A stretch of 64,000 bases of DNA from Candidula unifasciata (taxonomy: Eukaryota > Mollusca > Gastropoda > Stylommatophora > Geomitridae), in contig CAJHNH020001097.1 in NCBI GenBank assembly GCA_905116865.2, positions 200,744 to 264,743 on the forward strand, given 5' to 3'. The translations under genes were made by a program, and so were the position numbers. This document shows, one piece after another, positions 48,931-60,165 of this stretch. Under the pieces are notes generated by a model, which made no database searches, was not told where the DNA came from, and saw only the letters and a program-made list of their open reading frames with translations. The stretch's first letter is position 1. The number at the start of each line of letters is the position of its first letter.

Positions 48931-49186
48931 CAAGGACCGGCAATTATTTGATAGAATAAGAACATAAGTAATTCACAGAGAAGGTAACACTAGGAGTGCG
49001 ACCAGAAGAAATACGGCAAAACATGAACAGACGGCCAGAGGCACTGACCCCAAGAAAATACTGTCGGCAAGAAAAGGGTTTCTTATCCCAGTATGACTAT
49101 ATAATAATAGTAGTAATAATATTGCAAATAATACTGTGATTATTGAAAAACGTTTTACTATGTTTAAAATGCTTTGTGATTATTAG

Positions 49187-49189
<3 letters not shown>

Positions 49190-49250
<61 letters not shown>
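49190..49250. repeat. (CA)n microsatellite
   Basis: About 30 CA units. Confidence 0.95.
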
Positions 49251-49251
<1 letters not shown>

Positions 49252-49619
49252 GGAGTTGAATACATCTTATAAGGCTTTATTCCTCTTCCTATTTCTAGCC
49301 GCCCCAGGTACATATGGCAGTCCTTTTCAGGGCTGCCATTTCCAATCTCAAAAACTGGAAACCGCCCGCCAAGCCTATGCCGCTGACATGATGATGCAAA
49401 TAAATCTAAACGAACTAAACTAAGACAGCAAAGAAACCGTCCTTGAAAAAGCAGGCCTTCGTGCGGCTAACAAAGGACTAAGTTTGACTTTTTTTGTTTT
49501 CTTTACAACCAACCAATCCAATTTCTAGCACTGGGGGAGGAGCGATTAGAATAGACATTCGAGCTTGGGCGCTCCTGTTTGATGGTTAAGAGAACATGTA
49601 CAGTCAAGAGAGAATTTAC

Positions 49620-49707
49620 CTTCAACAAATGCCTTGGATAAGTAATGAGCTTCTGTACATCCGTAACCAAGTACAACAGCTTCAGCGATAGCCAGGTCAC
49701 TGGACAC
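49620..49707 (-). CDS. Acyl-CoA synthetase, exon with A5 motif
   Basis: 88 bases (29 codons plus one base), donor GTTGAAG|GTAAAT. The peptide VSSDLAIAEAVVLGYGCTEA then HYLSKAFVE contains GYGCTE, the A5 motif whose Glu contacts ATP-magnesium and whose Tyr-Gly loop lines the acyl pocket. Two acceptors fit: TCGCAG|GTGTCC (chosen) or CCAG|TCGCAG six bases earlier (49713), which would add Ser-Gln. Confidence 0.88.
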
Positions 49708-50017
49708 CTGCGACTGGAATCATTGACTAGTAATTAACACATATCGTACTGCCTCATACGGATTAACACACGGGCCTGCTGGAGTAAAAGGTAACAAAAG
49801 AGCCGATCCACTGGCAAGTTTTAAAACACTGAATAAGGAAAAATGTATGTACAGAGCAGATACTGTCAACACTGTGCGGACCAGACTTGCATAGTAACAA
49901 ATCTCTGACACAAAACGATTGCATGACTCGGAGTAGAGCCTGGTGAAGCAAATTGTGGCAGTCTTTGACGTCAAGATAAGGGACATTGTAACCGGCCTCT
50001 CGTGGAAACAGACACAA

Positions 50018-50072
<55 letters not shown>
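50018..50072. repeat. (CA)n microsatellite
   Basis: About 25 CA units directly before the SINE. Confidence 0.95.
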
Positions 50073-50074
<2 letters not shown>

Positions 50075-50075
50075 C

Positions 50076-50450
50076 CAAGGGGGCTACGTGGTGTCGAGGC
50101 ATAGTTTCCGCCTGGAGTGCTAGAGGGATGGGATTTGTTACCGTGGACTCGGACTTCTAGTAATTTCCCTTGGTTTCTGGGTTGTGAGATCGGAAGCCCG
50201 TGTCATTGTTGCACACATTAAAAAATCCCTTGGCAGTTCAAAATCTAAAAGAGTAGCCTAACGGTGCTGCCTGTAAAAAATTTAGAGTTACAAATCTACT
50301 CAAAGTGTTTCAGAATCCTTGCCGATGCTACAGGACCTGTGGACTGTGCAGAGCTTCTTCGGGCTCAGAATTGAATTATAGAAAGAACGGAGCACTTATG
50401 GGTTACTACCCGTGTACTGTGATGTCTATCTGTTGTTTAAACCTCATCAG
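50076..50450 (+). mobile_element. tRNA-derived SINE, family 3, copy 1
   Basis: The head GGGGGCTACGTGGTGTCGAG carries an A-box-like stretch and GGGATTTGTTACC a weak B box. The body contains GAGATCGGAAGCCCGTGT, CCCTTGGCAGTT and GTTGTTTAAACCTCATCAG and aligns along its whole length to 54246-54654. Confidence 0.65.
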
Positions 50451-50451
50451 A

Positions 50452-50519
<68 letters not shown>
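50451..50519. repeat. (AC)n(AG)n compound microsatellite
   Basis: About 10 AC then about 25 AG units at the 3' edge of the SINE. Confidence 0.95.
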
Positions 50520-50522
<3 letters not shown>

Positions 50523-50932
50523 GACAAGCATAGGCGGCTATTTACTTTCCTGATGGGTATTTACCATACATTCTATTTGCAAGGATTAAAGTCAGATTTG
50601 ACTCAGGCGATAACTTGACATATTTTTCGGTTTCGCATTTAATTCCTGCTAGGCTGTCATGTTTGTTTACTCTGTTCAGCCAGTGTTTTGTTGTTATTTT
50701 TTTTAACCAGAGATATAGAAAGATGTACGTGTAAGGTAGTGGCGAGGCGTGATCACTTCGCATATGTAGGCGTCAGATTGCAGTGATGACAATGGAAAGA
50801 GCATAACTACTGAGAGTACGTGCACAGCTAGCATCCTAGATTTGTAAAGTCAACAGTAATCGAAAGAAATTGTAAAATAATACATTTGACATTGACAATG
50901 GTAATTCAAAGCTGCAATTACAGCCATATCAT

Positions 50933-51772
50933 TTCCGCCTCGCCACCGGAAACATAGACACACGGCATAGGAAACTCCCATACAACCTCGCCACCGGAAA
51001 CATAGACACACGACAGAGGAAACTCCCATACAGCCTCGCCACCGGGAACATAGACACACGACATAGGAAACTACCATACAACCTCGCCACCGGGGACATA
51101 GACACACGGCATAGGAAACTCCCATACAGCCTCGCCACCGGGGACATAGACACACGGCATAGGAAACTCCCATACAACCTCGCCACCGGGAACATAGACA
51201 CACGACATAGGAAACTCCCATACAGCCTCGCCACCGGGAACATAGACACACGACATAGGAAACTACCATACAGCCTCGCGACGGGAACATAGACACACGA
51301 CATAGGAAACTCCCATACAGCCTCGCCACCGGGAACATAGACACACGGCATAGGAAACTCCCATACAACCTCGCCACCGGGAACATAGACACACGACATA
51401 GGAAACTCCCATACAACCTCGCCACCGGGAACATAGACACACGGCATAGGAAACTCCCATACAACCTCGCCACCGGGGACATAGACACACGGCATAGGAA
51501 ACTCCCATACAACCTCGCCACCGGGGACATAGACACACGACATAGGAAACTCCCATACAGCCTCGCCACCGGGGACATAGACACACGACATAGGAAACTC
51601 CCATACAACCTCGCCACCGGGGACATAGACACACAACATAGGAAACTCCCATACAGCCTCGCCACCGGGAACATAGACACACGACATAGGAAACTCCCAT
51701 ACAACCTCGCCACCGGGAACATAGACACACGACATAGGAAACTCCCATACAGCCTCGCCACCAGAGACATAG
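50933..51772. repeat. 48-bp satellite (about 17 copies)
   Basis: Unit CGCCACCGGGAACATAGACA then CACGACATAGGAAACTCCCA and TACAACCT. Three minus-strand frames stay open at once, which argues against coding. The array is cut by a retroposon at 51773, and one remaining unit follows at 52042-52076. Confidence 0.97.
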
Positions 51773-52041
51773 TCTGGTAGTCTGGTAGTCTTAGTTTCAG
51801 CTTCATAGCAAACGGGTCACCCCATCTTTGCTCCGCTTCTGTGCCAACGAAAAACACACAGAATGTTTATCACAGTATTAGAAATTGCAGTTCATAATTG
51901 TTCAGGGTCACGCCATGCATTCAACTCAGAAGCTGGGCGACGAAACTATACCCAGTCTACAAATGGAGCAAAAATACATCGGCCACCGTCCGGCAGAAGC
52001 AAAAAAATTTGCCTCTGTTTCGAACAGTGCCGCTGCCTAAC
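51773..52041 (-). mobile_element. Retroposon insertion in 48-bp satellite with 7-bp TSD
   Basis: GACATAG flanks it on both sides (51766-51772 and 52042-52048) and the satellite unit resumes in register. On the minus strand it runs from GTTAGGCAGCGGCACTGTTC to two CTACCAGA units. About 90 percent identical to 25806-26252 but about 165 bases shorter internally. Confidence 0.75.
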
Positions 52042-52156
52042 GACATAGACACACGACATAGGAAACTCCAATACAGCTATCCTCTGTTTAATTCTTTATA
52101 TGATTACCTATCAGTTTTTGCCTTTTAATGATACCCAATTAACTCTAGTGTTGTAC

Positions 52157-52401
52157 CTGTGTTACAGGCTGTCCAGACGTCATCAACGTCTTCAACTTGT
52201 AGTCTGAGCCACCGATACTGTCCAGGTACTTCACCACGCGCTCTACGTCGATTTGCCGACAGTTCGCTGATGTACACTTTTCTTTACAAATAGCCGTCCA
52301 TATTTCCTTGCCTGTCTTCCTCCCGTGTCGGTTGTACCAGTCCAACATAACTCTCTTCTCTCCAATACAGTACACAGTGAATGGATAGCCTCCTAACCAA
52401 C
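52157..52401 (-). CDS. Acyl-CoA synthetase, exon after the ATP-binding loop
   Basis: Acceptor CCTGCCAG|GTTGG, donor ACACAG|GTACAA, 245 bases (two bases to complete Gly, then 81 codons). It begins WLGGYPFTVYCIGEKRVMLD (the A4-like W.GG.P block that follows the phosphate-binding loop in this family) and ends DYKLKTLMTSGQPVTQ, the LxxLxxGG(A/Q)P turn before the A5 exon. The middle (ICKEKCTSANCRQIDVERVV) is the usual helix-strand-helix where a substrate-pocket VP..L segment is found. Phase fits both neighbours. Confidence 0.9.
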
Positions 52402-53062
52402 CTGGCAGGAAGATAAGAAAACAACCAATCAGACGCCGTCTTCAAAACGGAAGTTGGCTTCAGACTGTTCAATTAAAAAAAGACACAAATAAAACCGTAT
52501 ATTTACAAAAAAGAACATCAACATTATTGTCCTTGTTGTGCCACTCTATGGCACTTAGGGCTCGCTGTCTATTCCTCTGTTCCGCTCTTCACTGTGCCAA
52601 TATCATTGGCGAAATCCAGTTCTTTGACCTAACTGTTCATACTAGTGATTGCAGATACATTTCTTTCATTTCTTCACTCCTCTTGAATTAATCGCATTTT
52701 ATGTTCAACATTTTCTTAAGGCAGTTGTTTTCGAATGCATTAAACTTTCGTTTCTCAACGTTAGTGGTTTTCCAACGTTTACTGTCACACGTTTAAAAAA
52801 AACTGAAATAACATTAGTATTGAAAATACAAAACCTGGTTTTAAAAAAGACAGAATTTTGAGTTCTAGATTTTGTTGAAAGCTGCCGATGTATGCCATAG
52901 TTTCTATCCTTGTTTCTTCTTAACTATCAACATTATTATTTAAAAAAAGTAAATAGATATGTAACACTAATTCTTTATCTCTATCTCTAGTCATACTTAT
53001 GCTTGATCTGTTTATGGTGACTTTAATATATTTGTCACTGCATTATTTTTTTTTTATCCTCA

Positions 53063-54240
53063 TCATCAGAGTTTATTGGGTAACGTGGACTCATCATCAT
53101 CCTCATCAGGTGCCTTGCCGACTGGCGTGGGCGATCATGCCTCTGCATAATCTGCAATCTCCTGCAGCATGTATCAGTTCGTGTGCCGACACACCTCCAT
53201 GCCATGCAACAAGACTGTCAAGCATCTTCTCTTGTTGTCTTCCTCTATCTCTCCTTCCACAGATCTTTCCAGTGGTCACAACATGTTCTATTTTCCCTCT
53301 TCTCATAACATGGCAGAAAAATGATGACTATCTCCTTCTTATGTCTGTGATAAGTTGTCTTCGGGCTCTCGCCTCTTTCAAAAAATCTTGGCTGCTCTTT
53401 TTGGCTGTCCAAGGTATTCTAAGCATTCTTCTGTAAAACCACATCTCTGAGGCCTCTAGAAATTGTTTAGCCTGCCTACCGATTGTCCAGGATTCACAGC
53501 CAAATGTTAAAACTGGATGTATGTAGCAAGCAAGAATTCTTTTTCTAAGTGGACTAGGTCTATGTAATATTTCTTAGAAGTGTTCTCCCCATCTCTTCTC
53601 CTGTTCAGTATCGAAGAGCAGCAGTGTTCAACTTGTAACTGGACCAACCCGAAATTTAAAAGTACTAGCCAACTATTTCTGTGTATTGTTTAGTATTTGA
53701 CTGTTACCACTCTTAGCTGTCTGCTCTATATCTTTAGCTAACATATCCACATGTGCTCTCTTATCTCGCTTTGTTCAACTTTTTATTTGTTTATCCTTCT
53801 TGTTGCAATCCCCTTTACCCCCGATGTCATGTTTCGTTTGATTTATCACTGCATTCAGCAAGCATCCGTAGTTTTCTTTCCCGAATACACTGCAATGTCT
53901 TATTACTTATCCATGGTGTTCTATCCTGCTTCTTTAGTTCTGCACTACTCGTTACTGCTTGCCAAATTGTGGCCTTTTCATCATTCAAGGTATCATCAAT
54001 GCTCTGATCTTCCTCTCTTCAAGTGCTTCAAATGTATTTTAAACTCAAGCTGCAACACTTGTTTTATATTTCCAAGCCCTTGACCGTCTTTTCTTTGTTG
54101 CTCATCTTTTTTTCCAGCTACTTTTAATTTAAGCTTGAGTTTTCCTAGATCTGAGATTTGGTCAGACCACGTCTGCTCCTCTGTATGCCCCGGCCTCTAT
54201 CAAAGAGCTTCCTTGTATATTGTTTTTAAAGAGGTAATCT
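53063..54240 (-). mobile_element. RTE-like LINE, reverse-transcriptase-deleted copy (3' part)
   Basis: Minus strand from the left tail: a CATCATCATCC repeat (53090-53108), then the ORF end DSLVAWHGGVSAHELIHAAG with GMIAHASRQGT and ILACYIHPVLTFGCESWTI. This joins at about 53558 directly to RWGEHF.EILHRPSP, the linker that normally precedes the RT domain, and on to the end of the endonuclease near 54.2 kb. The fingers-palm-thumb portion seen in the 27.7-33.3 kb element is absent. Confidence 0.75.
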
Positions 54241-54245
54241 TGGAA

Positions 54246-54654
54246 AAAATGGCGGGGGGGGGGGGTGAGCGCTGTGTGGTCAAGGGGCATGGTGTCCACC
54301 TCGGGTGCTGGAGGTTCCGGATTTAATCCCCGGTAAGGGCTGGGATTTCTTTAATGCGGACCTCTAGTAATTCCTTTTTATCTCTGGGTAGTGAGATCGA
54401 AAGCCCGTGTAAATTAATGCGCACATAAAACATCTCTTGGCAGTTGGAAATCGAAGTCTAAGAACGCTGCCCAGGCACAATTTGGAGTTAAAAATCTACC
54501 TAAAGTATTTCAGAATCCACGCCAGTGCTATAGAGCCTGGGCACTGTGCTGAGCCTTTTCAGACTCAGACTTGAGTTAGATGAAAAACGAAGCACTTTTG
54601 GATTATTACCCGTGTGACATGATCTTGATCCGTTGTTTAAACCTCAAACAGAAG
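54246..54654 (+). mobile_element. tRNA-derived SINE, family 3, copy 2, nested in LINE
   Basis: After a G10 run, the head GAGCGCTGTGTGGTCAAGGG and B-box-like GGTTCCGGATTTAATCCCC are followed by the same 380-base body as copy 1, ending GTTGTTTAAACCTCAAACAG. It splits the LINE endonuclease reading between NQIDLFCL and a GADV.SD-like block. Approximate duplicate flanks AGAGGTAATCT and AGAAGAGATCT. Confidence 0.65.
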
Positions 54655-55370
54655 AGATCTATCTGATTCTCAGTCACTCAGACTGGTGTGTGCCATGTTA
54701 GTTTATGAATCTCCTTACGGGCAAAGATAGTGCTAGATCTGTCTGCATACCGAGTTCAGCTAGTCGATCTCCATTTGCATTTATTGTGTTAACTCATGTC
54801 TGTCCCATTGCTCTCTCAACACGCACTTTTTTACTTGTTACTTGTGCATGAAAATATACCATTAGTAGCAATTGGTCATGTTTAGCAATTTTATTCAATT
54901 TGTGTTGCAGCTGGTTACACAAGATATCTTTATTCTCTGTCTTAGCCTCATTGATTGGGGCCTAACTTTAAATGACGGTCATGTCATTTGATTATGTTTA
55001 GGACTAATTCTGAAACAGGTTATTCTGCTTAAAATCAGCTGCCATTTTGCAGCTCTGGGTCTCATAATGCCTACTCCTTTCATATGTTGTCCATCTTCTT
55101 TCCCCGAGAACATACGGATTGTTCCACTGACCGCTCTCTTTTTTGCTACTGGCCACCTAACTTCACCTAATCCTAAAATAGATCGTTGCGATCTCATTAT
55201 TTCTCTTGCTATCTGGGCGAATTTCGTAGCCTCTGCCGCCATCGGAACATTCCGAAAACCTATTCTGATGAAATGTTGACTTGTGTGCATGTCTGGTCCC
55301 TGACTTCTGCAGAAAGGGTTTGCATCCGAAACTGTTTTACGTGCACTCTGTGCACCCAACGCCAATTGAC
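54655..55370 (-). mobile_element. RTE-like LINE endonuclease domain
   Basis: Minus strand: IGFRNVPMAAEATKFAQIAR, SILGLGEVRWP, MFSGKEDGQHMKGVGIMRPR, then NGDRLAELGMQTDLALSLP and a TENQID-like block. These are the N-terminal, E-motif and distal blocks of the apurinic-endonuclease-like domain. It is the 5' continuation of 53063-54240. Confidence 0.8.
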
Positions 55371-55604
55371 TCGTATGTTTACCGAAATAGAATTCTTTCT
55401 GCAGATCTATGTAGCAAACAATTTTATGCGTGCTGGGGTAGCATCATTTAAAAATAATTTTGACATTCAACTTCTTAGTAATTTTATGAGTGATAGTTTT
55501 TTTTAGGTGCATTTTTAAATTACTATTGTGTTTATTCGTGAATTTTTATCGTAATATAGGGCGTCGCAGGTCGACCAAGCCTAAAATGGATACCAGGATG
55601 GGCT

Positions 55605-55880
55605 GTCCTGGGAAAGTAAAGACAGCCGGCGTAATGCTGACCACATTACCCACATAGTGCTGATAGTCTGAAAAAATATTGACTCTCTTCCGATATACCG
55701 GATACGACTAAAGGCGTGAAAAAGCTTCTGTTTTACTTGTTTTATTGTATTTATGATGTTGAAACATTTCAGTTAAAAAAAAAGGCACCCTTTTCCACGC
55801 CTTTAGGTGTATAGGGCATATAGGGCTAGACCTATATTTTTATAGACCAATCGGCACAAGATGGGTGATGTCATTTCAAT
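55605..55880. repeat. Inverted pair of 40-bp-satellite-related sequences
   Basis: 55611-55735 on the minus strand and 55786-55880 on the plus strand share CACGCCTTTAG(G/T).GTAT and the ATAGACC/CAGAC...TGGGTGATGT part of the satellite unit. They form a hairpin with a 50-base loop. Confidence 0.6.
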
Positions 55881-56224
55881 GAGTCGGATGTGTAGCTTCC
55901 GGACCTTTATTTTGCGGGAGGGAGTGCTCAGACCCACTGCCAACCTGTAACAAGCATGTCGTAAAAGTAATGAGGGTTTTCCATTTCAAAATGGAAGTGC
56001 ATTTCCTTGTAGGCGAGTCTGCACACAAATAAGCCAGATCTAAAAAAAAAAAAAACGACTGTGCATGCAAAACTAAAGTCCTTGAACAAGACCGTCCTTC
56101 AGAAGTAGACCAACAGTGAAAACGATATTTTTGGAGCTCACAGACAGTAAATACAAAGAATAAGAAGAATGAAGAACGGTTTATTTGACGAGACAGGGCA
56201 ACTTAATCCCAGACAATATACAAT

Positions 56225-56465
56225 TTCAAAAACACACAGACACACAAACACACAAACACACACAGACACACACAAACACAGACACACAGAGACACAGACT
56301 CACACAGACACAGACTCACACAGACACAGACACACAAACACACAAACATACACAGACACACACAGACACACACACACAGACACACACAGACACAGACTCA
56401 CACAGACACAGACACACAAACACACAAACACACAAACACACACACACAGACACACACAAACACTA
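56225..56465. repeat. CACAGA/CACAAA simple repeat
   Basis: Compound (CA)n-rich stretch with six-base CACAGA periodicity. Confidence 0.95.
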
Positions 56466-56547
56466 ACGCACTGTAATCTTCAGATAATCTAAAATGGAAT
56501 AAAGGTAGCGGTTGATGATGGAGCCTAACAGTGGCAGTGACTATCAT

Positions 56548-56755
56548 AACATCATCCACACAGCACTTTTTATCACATCATCCACACAGTACTTGTTATC
56601 ACATCATCCACACAGCACTTTTTATCACATCATCCACACAGCACTTTTTATCACATCATCCACACAGTACTTTTCATCACATCATCCACACAGTATTTTT
56701 CATCACATCATCCACACAGTACTTTTCATCACATCATCCACACAGTACTTTCTAG
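56548..56755. repeat. 26-bp minisatellite (8 copies)
   Basis: Unit CACATCATCCACACAGTACT then TTTTAT. Confidence 0.95.
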
Positions 56756-56849
56756 CCCGTTCATAGGCTGGGCAGAACATGCAATGGAAGAGAAGACTGG
56801 CGGATAAGTAGGAGCTACAGGAAAGGGAGGAGGTTGATTAAAAAAGTAT

Positions 56850-57270
56850 TGAAGAAGAAGAAGAAGAAAGAGGAAGAAGAAGAAGAAGAAGAAGAAGAAG
56901 AAGAAGAAGAAGAAGAAGAAGAAGAAGAAGAAGAAGAAGAAGAAGAAGAAGAAGAAGAAGAAGAAGAAGAAGAAGAAGAAGAAGAAGAAGAAGAAGAAGA
57001 AGAAGAAGAAGAAGAAGAAGAAGAAGAAGAAGAAGAAGAAGAAGAAGAAGAAGAAGAAGAAGAAGAAGAAGAAGAAGAAGAAGAAGAAGAAGAAGAAGAA
57101 GAAGAAGAAGAAGAAGAAGAAAAAAAAAGAAGAAAGAAGAAGAAGAAGAAGAAGAAGAAGAAGAAGAAGAAGAAGAAGAAGAAGAAGAAGAAGAAGAAGA
57201 AGAAGAAGAAGAAGAAGAAGAAGAAGAAGAAGAAGAAGAAGAAGAAGAAGAAGAAAAAGAAGACGAAGAA
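56850..57270. repeat. (GAA)n microsatellite, about 140 units
   Basis: Nearly pure GAA for 420 bases, with an A8 interruption at 57120-57128. It ends about 110 bases from the donor of the exon at 57382. The transcript would carry (UUC)n just downstream of that splice site. Confidence 0.98.
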
Positions 57271-57381
57271 GAAAAGCAAGAAAAATGTGACCAATAGCAA
57301 AAAAAGGAAGAGGAGGAGGAATTATAATTATAATAGTTGTTATATATATAGTTGTTTACGGAACTTCCCTCAGATACTTAC

Positions 57382-57599
57382 CTAGGCTACGATCACAATA
57401 TTGAACACTGGGGACTTTGGCAATCTCATAACTAAAGGCCAGTTCAACAATCTCGGCTTGCGTTCGAGGCACCAGCTTGCAGTAACCAGTGCTGCCCGAT
57501 GTAGTAAACACATAGAGAATGTCTTGGGGACTCACTGAAGGATCAATGAAGATTTCTTCAGCGCTGTCCTCTAGTTCTTCAAGAAATGGCTTCCGAAAG
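57382..57599 (-). CDS. Acyl-CoA synthetase, exon with the ATP-binding (A3) motif
   Basis: The most 5' exon found. Acceptor CTTTGCCAG|C, donor CCTAG|GTAAGT, 218 bases (one base, 72 codons, one base). The peptide FRKPFLEELEDSAEEIFIDP leads to DILYVFTTSGSTGYCKLVPR. TTSGSTG is the phosphate-binding loop (A3, usually TSGTTGxPK). The following Pro is replaced by Cys and the Lys is kept. It ends FSYEIAKVPSVQYCDRSL. Because it opens mid-protein, about 200 N-terminal residues are expected upstream, but none were recognised up to 64000. Inverted repeats at 54515-54825 and 57925-58214 flank this exon. Confidence 0.9.
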
Positions 57600-57698
57600 C
57601 TGGCAAAGTAAATGAAACCATTCAGTTTGAATTAATAAAAACAAAATAATTTTAGTAAAAATTACTCAAATTTCACACAAGAATACCTTAGGGTTCTA

Positions 57699-57722
57699 CC
57701 AATCTAACACCCCCCCCCCCCC
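57699..57722. repeat. Poly(C) tract
   Basis: About 14-16 consecutive C followed by TTTCTTCCCCC. Confidence 0.85.
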
Positions 57723-57924
57723 TTTCTTCCCCCTTTTTTGTGTGTGCATCTGATTTACGACAGTTTCAAAGCTTAGGCCTTTTCCGTATTTTCGCTGCAG
57801 CCACTGGCCGTTACAAATACTGTTGGCTATCCACCGAATAATGGGCACAAACGATGGTGGCTACAAAAACACCCTAACAGAGCCTCAGTCACGTGTCACT
57901 AGCCCACTTCCGGCGACTTAATTT

Positions 57925-58214
57925 GCGTATTGAGAGAGCAATGTGAAAGACAGGAGTTAACACAATAAATGAAAATGGAGATCGACTAGCTGAACTCGGT
58001 ATGCAGACAATTCTAGCACTATCTTTGCCCTTAAGGAGATTCATAAACTAACCCGGAACACACCAGTCTGAGTGACTGAGAATCAGATAGATCACCTCTG
58101 TTTGAGGTTTGAACAACGGATCAACATCATGTCACACGGGTAGTAATCCAAAAGTGGTTCGCTATTCTTCTAACTCAAGTCTGAGTCTGAAGAGGCTCAG
58201 CACTGGCGTGAATC
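57925..58214 (+). mobile_element. Inverted copy of the LINE endonuclease-SINE junction
   Basis: The plus strand reads FALKEIHKLTRNTPV then TENQIDHLCLRFEQRINI, crossing straight into the SINE family 3 end in reverse. It is about 91 percent identical to 54515-54825 on the opposite strand, minus an 18-base piece, so it copies the already nested arrangement. Confidence 0.8.
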
Positions 58215-60165
58215 GCTTTATCATGGCAAACAGTTAGTAGAGGTACTTTCTAGCAGCTGCTGTATCATGGCAAACAGTTAATAGAGGTACTTGTAGCGAC
58301 TGCTGTATCATAGCAAACAGTTAGTAGAGGTACTCTCTTGCAGCTGCTGTATCAAGGCATACAGTTAGTAGTAGTACTTTGTAGCGGCTGCTGTATCTTG
58401 ACAAACATTTAGTAGAGGTGCGTCGTAGCGGCTGCTGTATCACGGCAAACAGTAAGTAGATGTACTTTGTAGCGGCTGCTGTATCATAGCAAACATTTAG
58501 TAGACGTACATTCTAGCAGCTGCTGTATCATGGCAAACATTTAGTAGACGTACATTCTAGCAGCTGCTGTATCATGACAAACAGTTAGTAGAGGTACTTT
58601 GTAGCGGCTGCTGTATCATAGCAAACATTTAGTAGACGTACATTCTGGCAGCTGCTGTATCATGACAAACAGTTAGTAGAGGTACTTTGTAGCGGCTGCT
58701 GTATCATAGCAAACATTTAGTAGACGTACATTCTAGCAGCTGCTGTATCATGACAAACAGTTAGTAGAGGTACTTTCTAGCAGATGATGTATCATGGCAA
58801 ACAGTTAGTAGAGGTACTTGTAGCGGCTGCTGTATCATAGCAAACAGTAGAGGTACACTCTTGCAGCTGCTGTATCATGGTATACAGTTAGTAGAAGTAC
58901 TTTGTAGCGGCTGCTGTATCATAGCAAACATTCAGTAGAGGTGAGTTGTAGCGGCTACTGTATCATGGCAAACAGTAAGTAGATGTACTTTGTATCGGCT
59001 GCTGTATCATGGCAAACAGTTAGTAGAGGTATGTTGTAGCGGCTGCTGTATCATAGCAAACAGTTAGTAGATGTGCTTTGTAGCAGCTGCTGTATCATGG
59101 CAAACAGTTAGTAGAGGTACTTTGTAGCGGCTGCTGTATCATAGCAAACAGTTAGTAGATGTACTTTGTAGCAGTTGCTGTATCATGGCAAACAGTTAGT
59201 AGAGGAATGTTGTAGCGGCTGCTGTATCATAGCAAACAGTTAGTAGATGTACTTTGTAGCAGCTGCTGTATCATGGCAAGCAGTTAGTAGAGGTACTTTG
59301 TAGCGGCTGCTGAATCATGGCTAACAGTTAGTAGAGGTACCTTGTAGCGGCTGCTGTATCATGGCAAACAGACAGTAAGTGTACTTGTAGCGGCTGCTGT
59401 ACCATGGCGAACAGTACAGGTACTTGTAGCAGCTGCTGTATCATGGCAAACAGTTAGTGTAGGTAATTGTAGCGGCTGCTGTACCATGGCAAACAGTCAG
59501 TAGAGGTACTTGTAGCGGCTGCTGTATCATAGCAAACAGTCAGTAGAGGTACTTGTAGCGGCTGCTGTATCATGGCAAACAGTTAGTGTAGGTACTTGTA
59601 GCGGCTGCTGTACCATGGCAAACAGTCAGTAGAGGTTCTTGTAGCGGCTGCTGTATCATAGCAAACAGTCAATAGATGTACTTGCAGCGGCTGCTGTATC
59701 ATGGCAAACAGTTAGTGTAGGTACTTGTAGCGGCTGCTGTACCATGGCAAACAGTCAGTAGAGGTTCTTGTAGCGGCTGCTGTATCATAGCAAACAGTCA
59801 ATAGATGTACTTGCAGCGGCTGCTGTACCATGGCAAACAGTCAGTAGAGGTACTTGTAGCGGCTGCTGTATAATGGCAAACCGTTAGTACAGGTACCTTG
59901 TAGCGGCTGCTGTATCATAGCAAACAGTCAGTAGATGTACTTGTAGCGGCTGCTGTACCATGGCAAACAGTCAGGAGAGGTACTTGTAGCGGCTGCTGTA
60001 TCATAGCAAACAGTTAGTAAAGGTACCTTGTTGCGACTGCTGTATCATGGCGAACAGTCAGTAGATGTACTTGTAGCTGCTGCTGTATCATGGCGAACTG
60101 TAGAGGTACCTTCTAGCGGCTGCTGTATCATGGCAAACAGTCTGTAGAGGTGCTTGTAGTGGCTT
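58215..60165. repeat. 43-44-bp satellite (about 45 copies)
   Basis: Unit GGCTGCTGTATCATGGCAAA then CAGTTAGTAGAGGTACTTTG and TAGC, with 43-base and 44-base forms and TAGCAAACATTTAG variants. Unrelated in sequence to the satellite at position 1. Confidence 0.95.

Noticed and set aside
50850..51857. 335-, 268- and 161-codon overlapping ORFs
   Set aside because: All three minus-strand frames of the 48-bp satellite are open, which indicates lack of stops in the unit and not coding.
56815..57385. Poly-Ser/Phe and poly-Glu/Lys ORFs
   Set aside because: Translations of the GAA tract.
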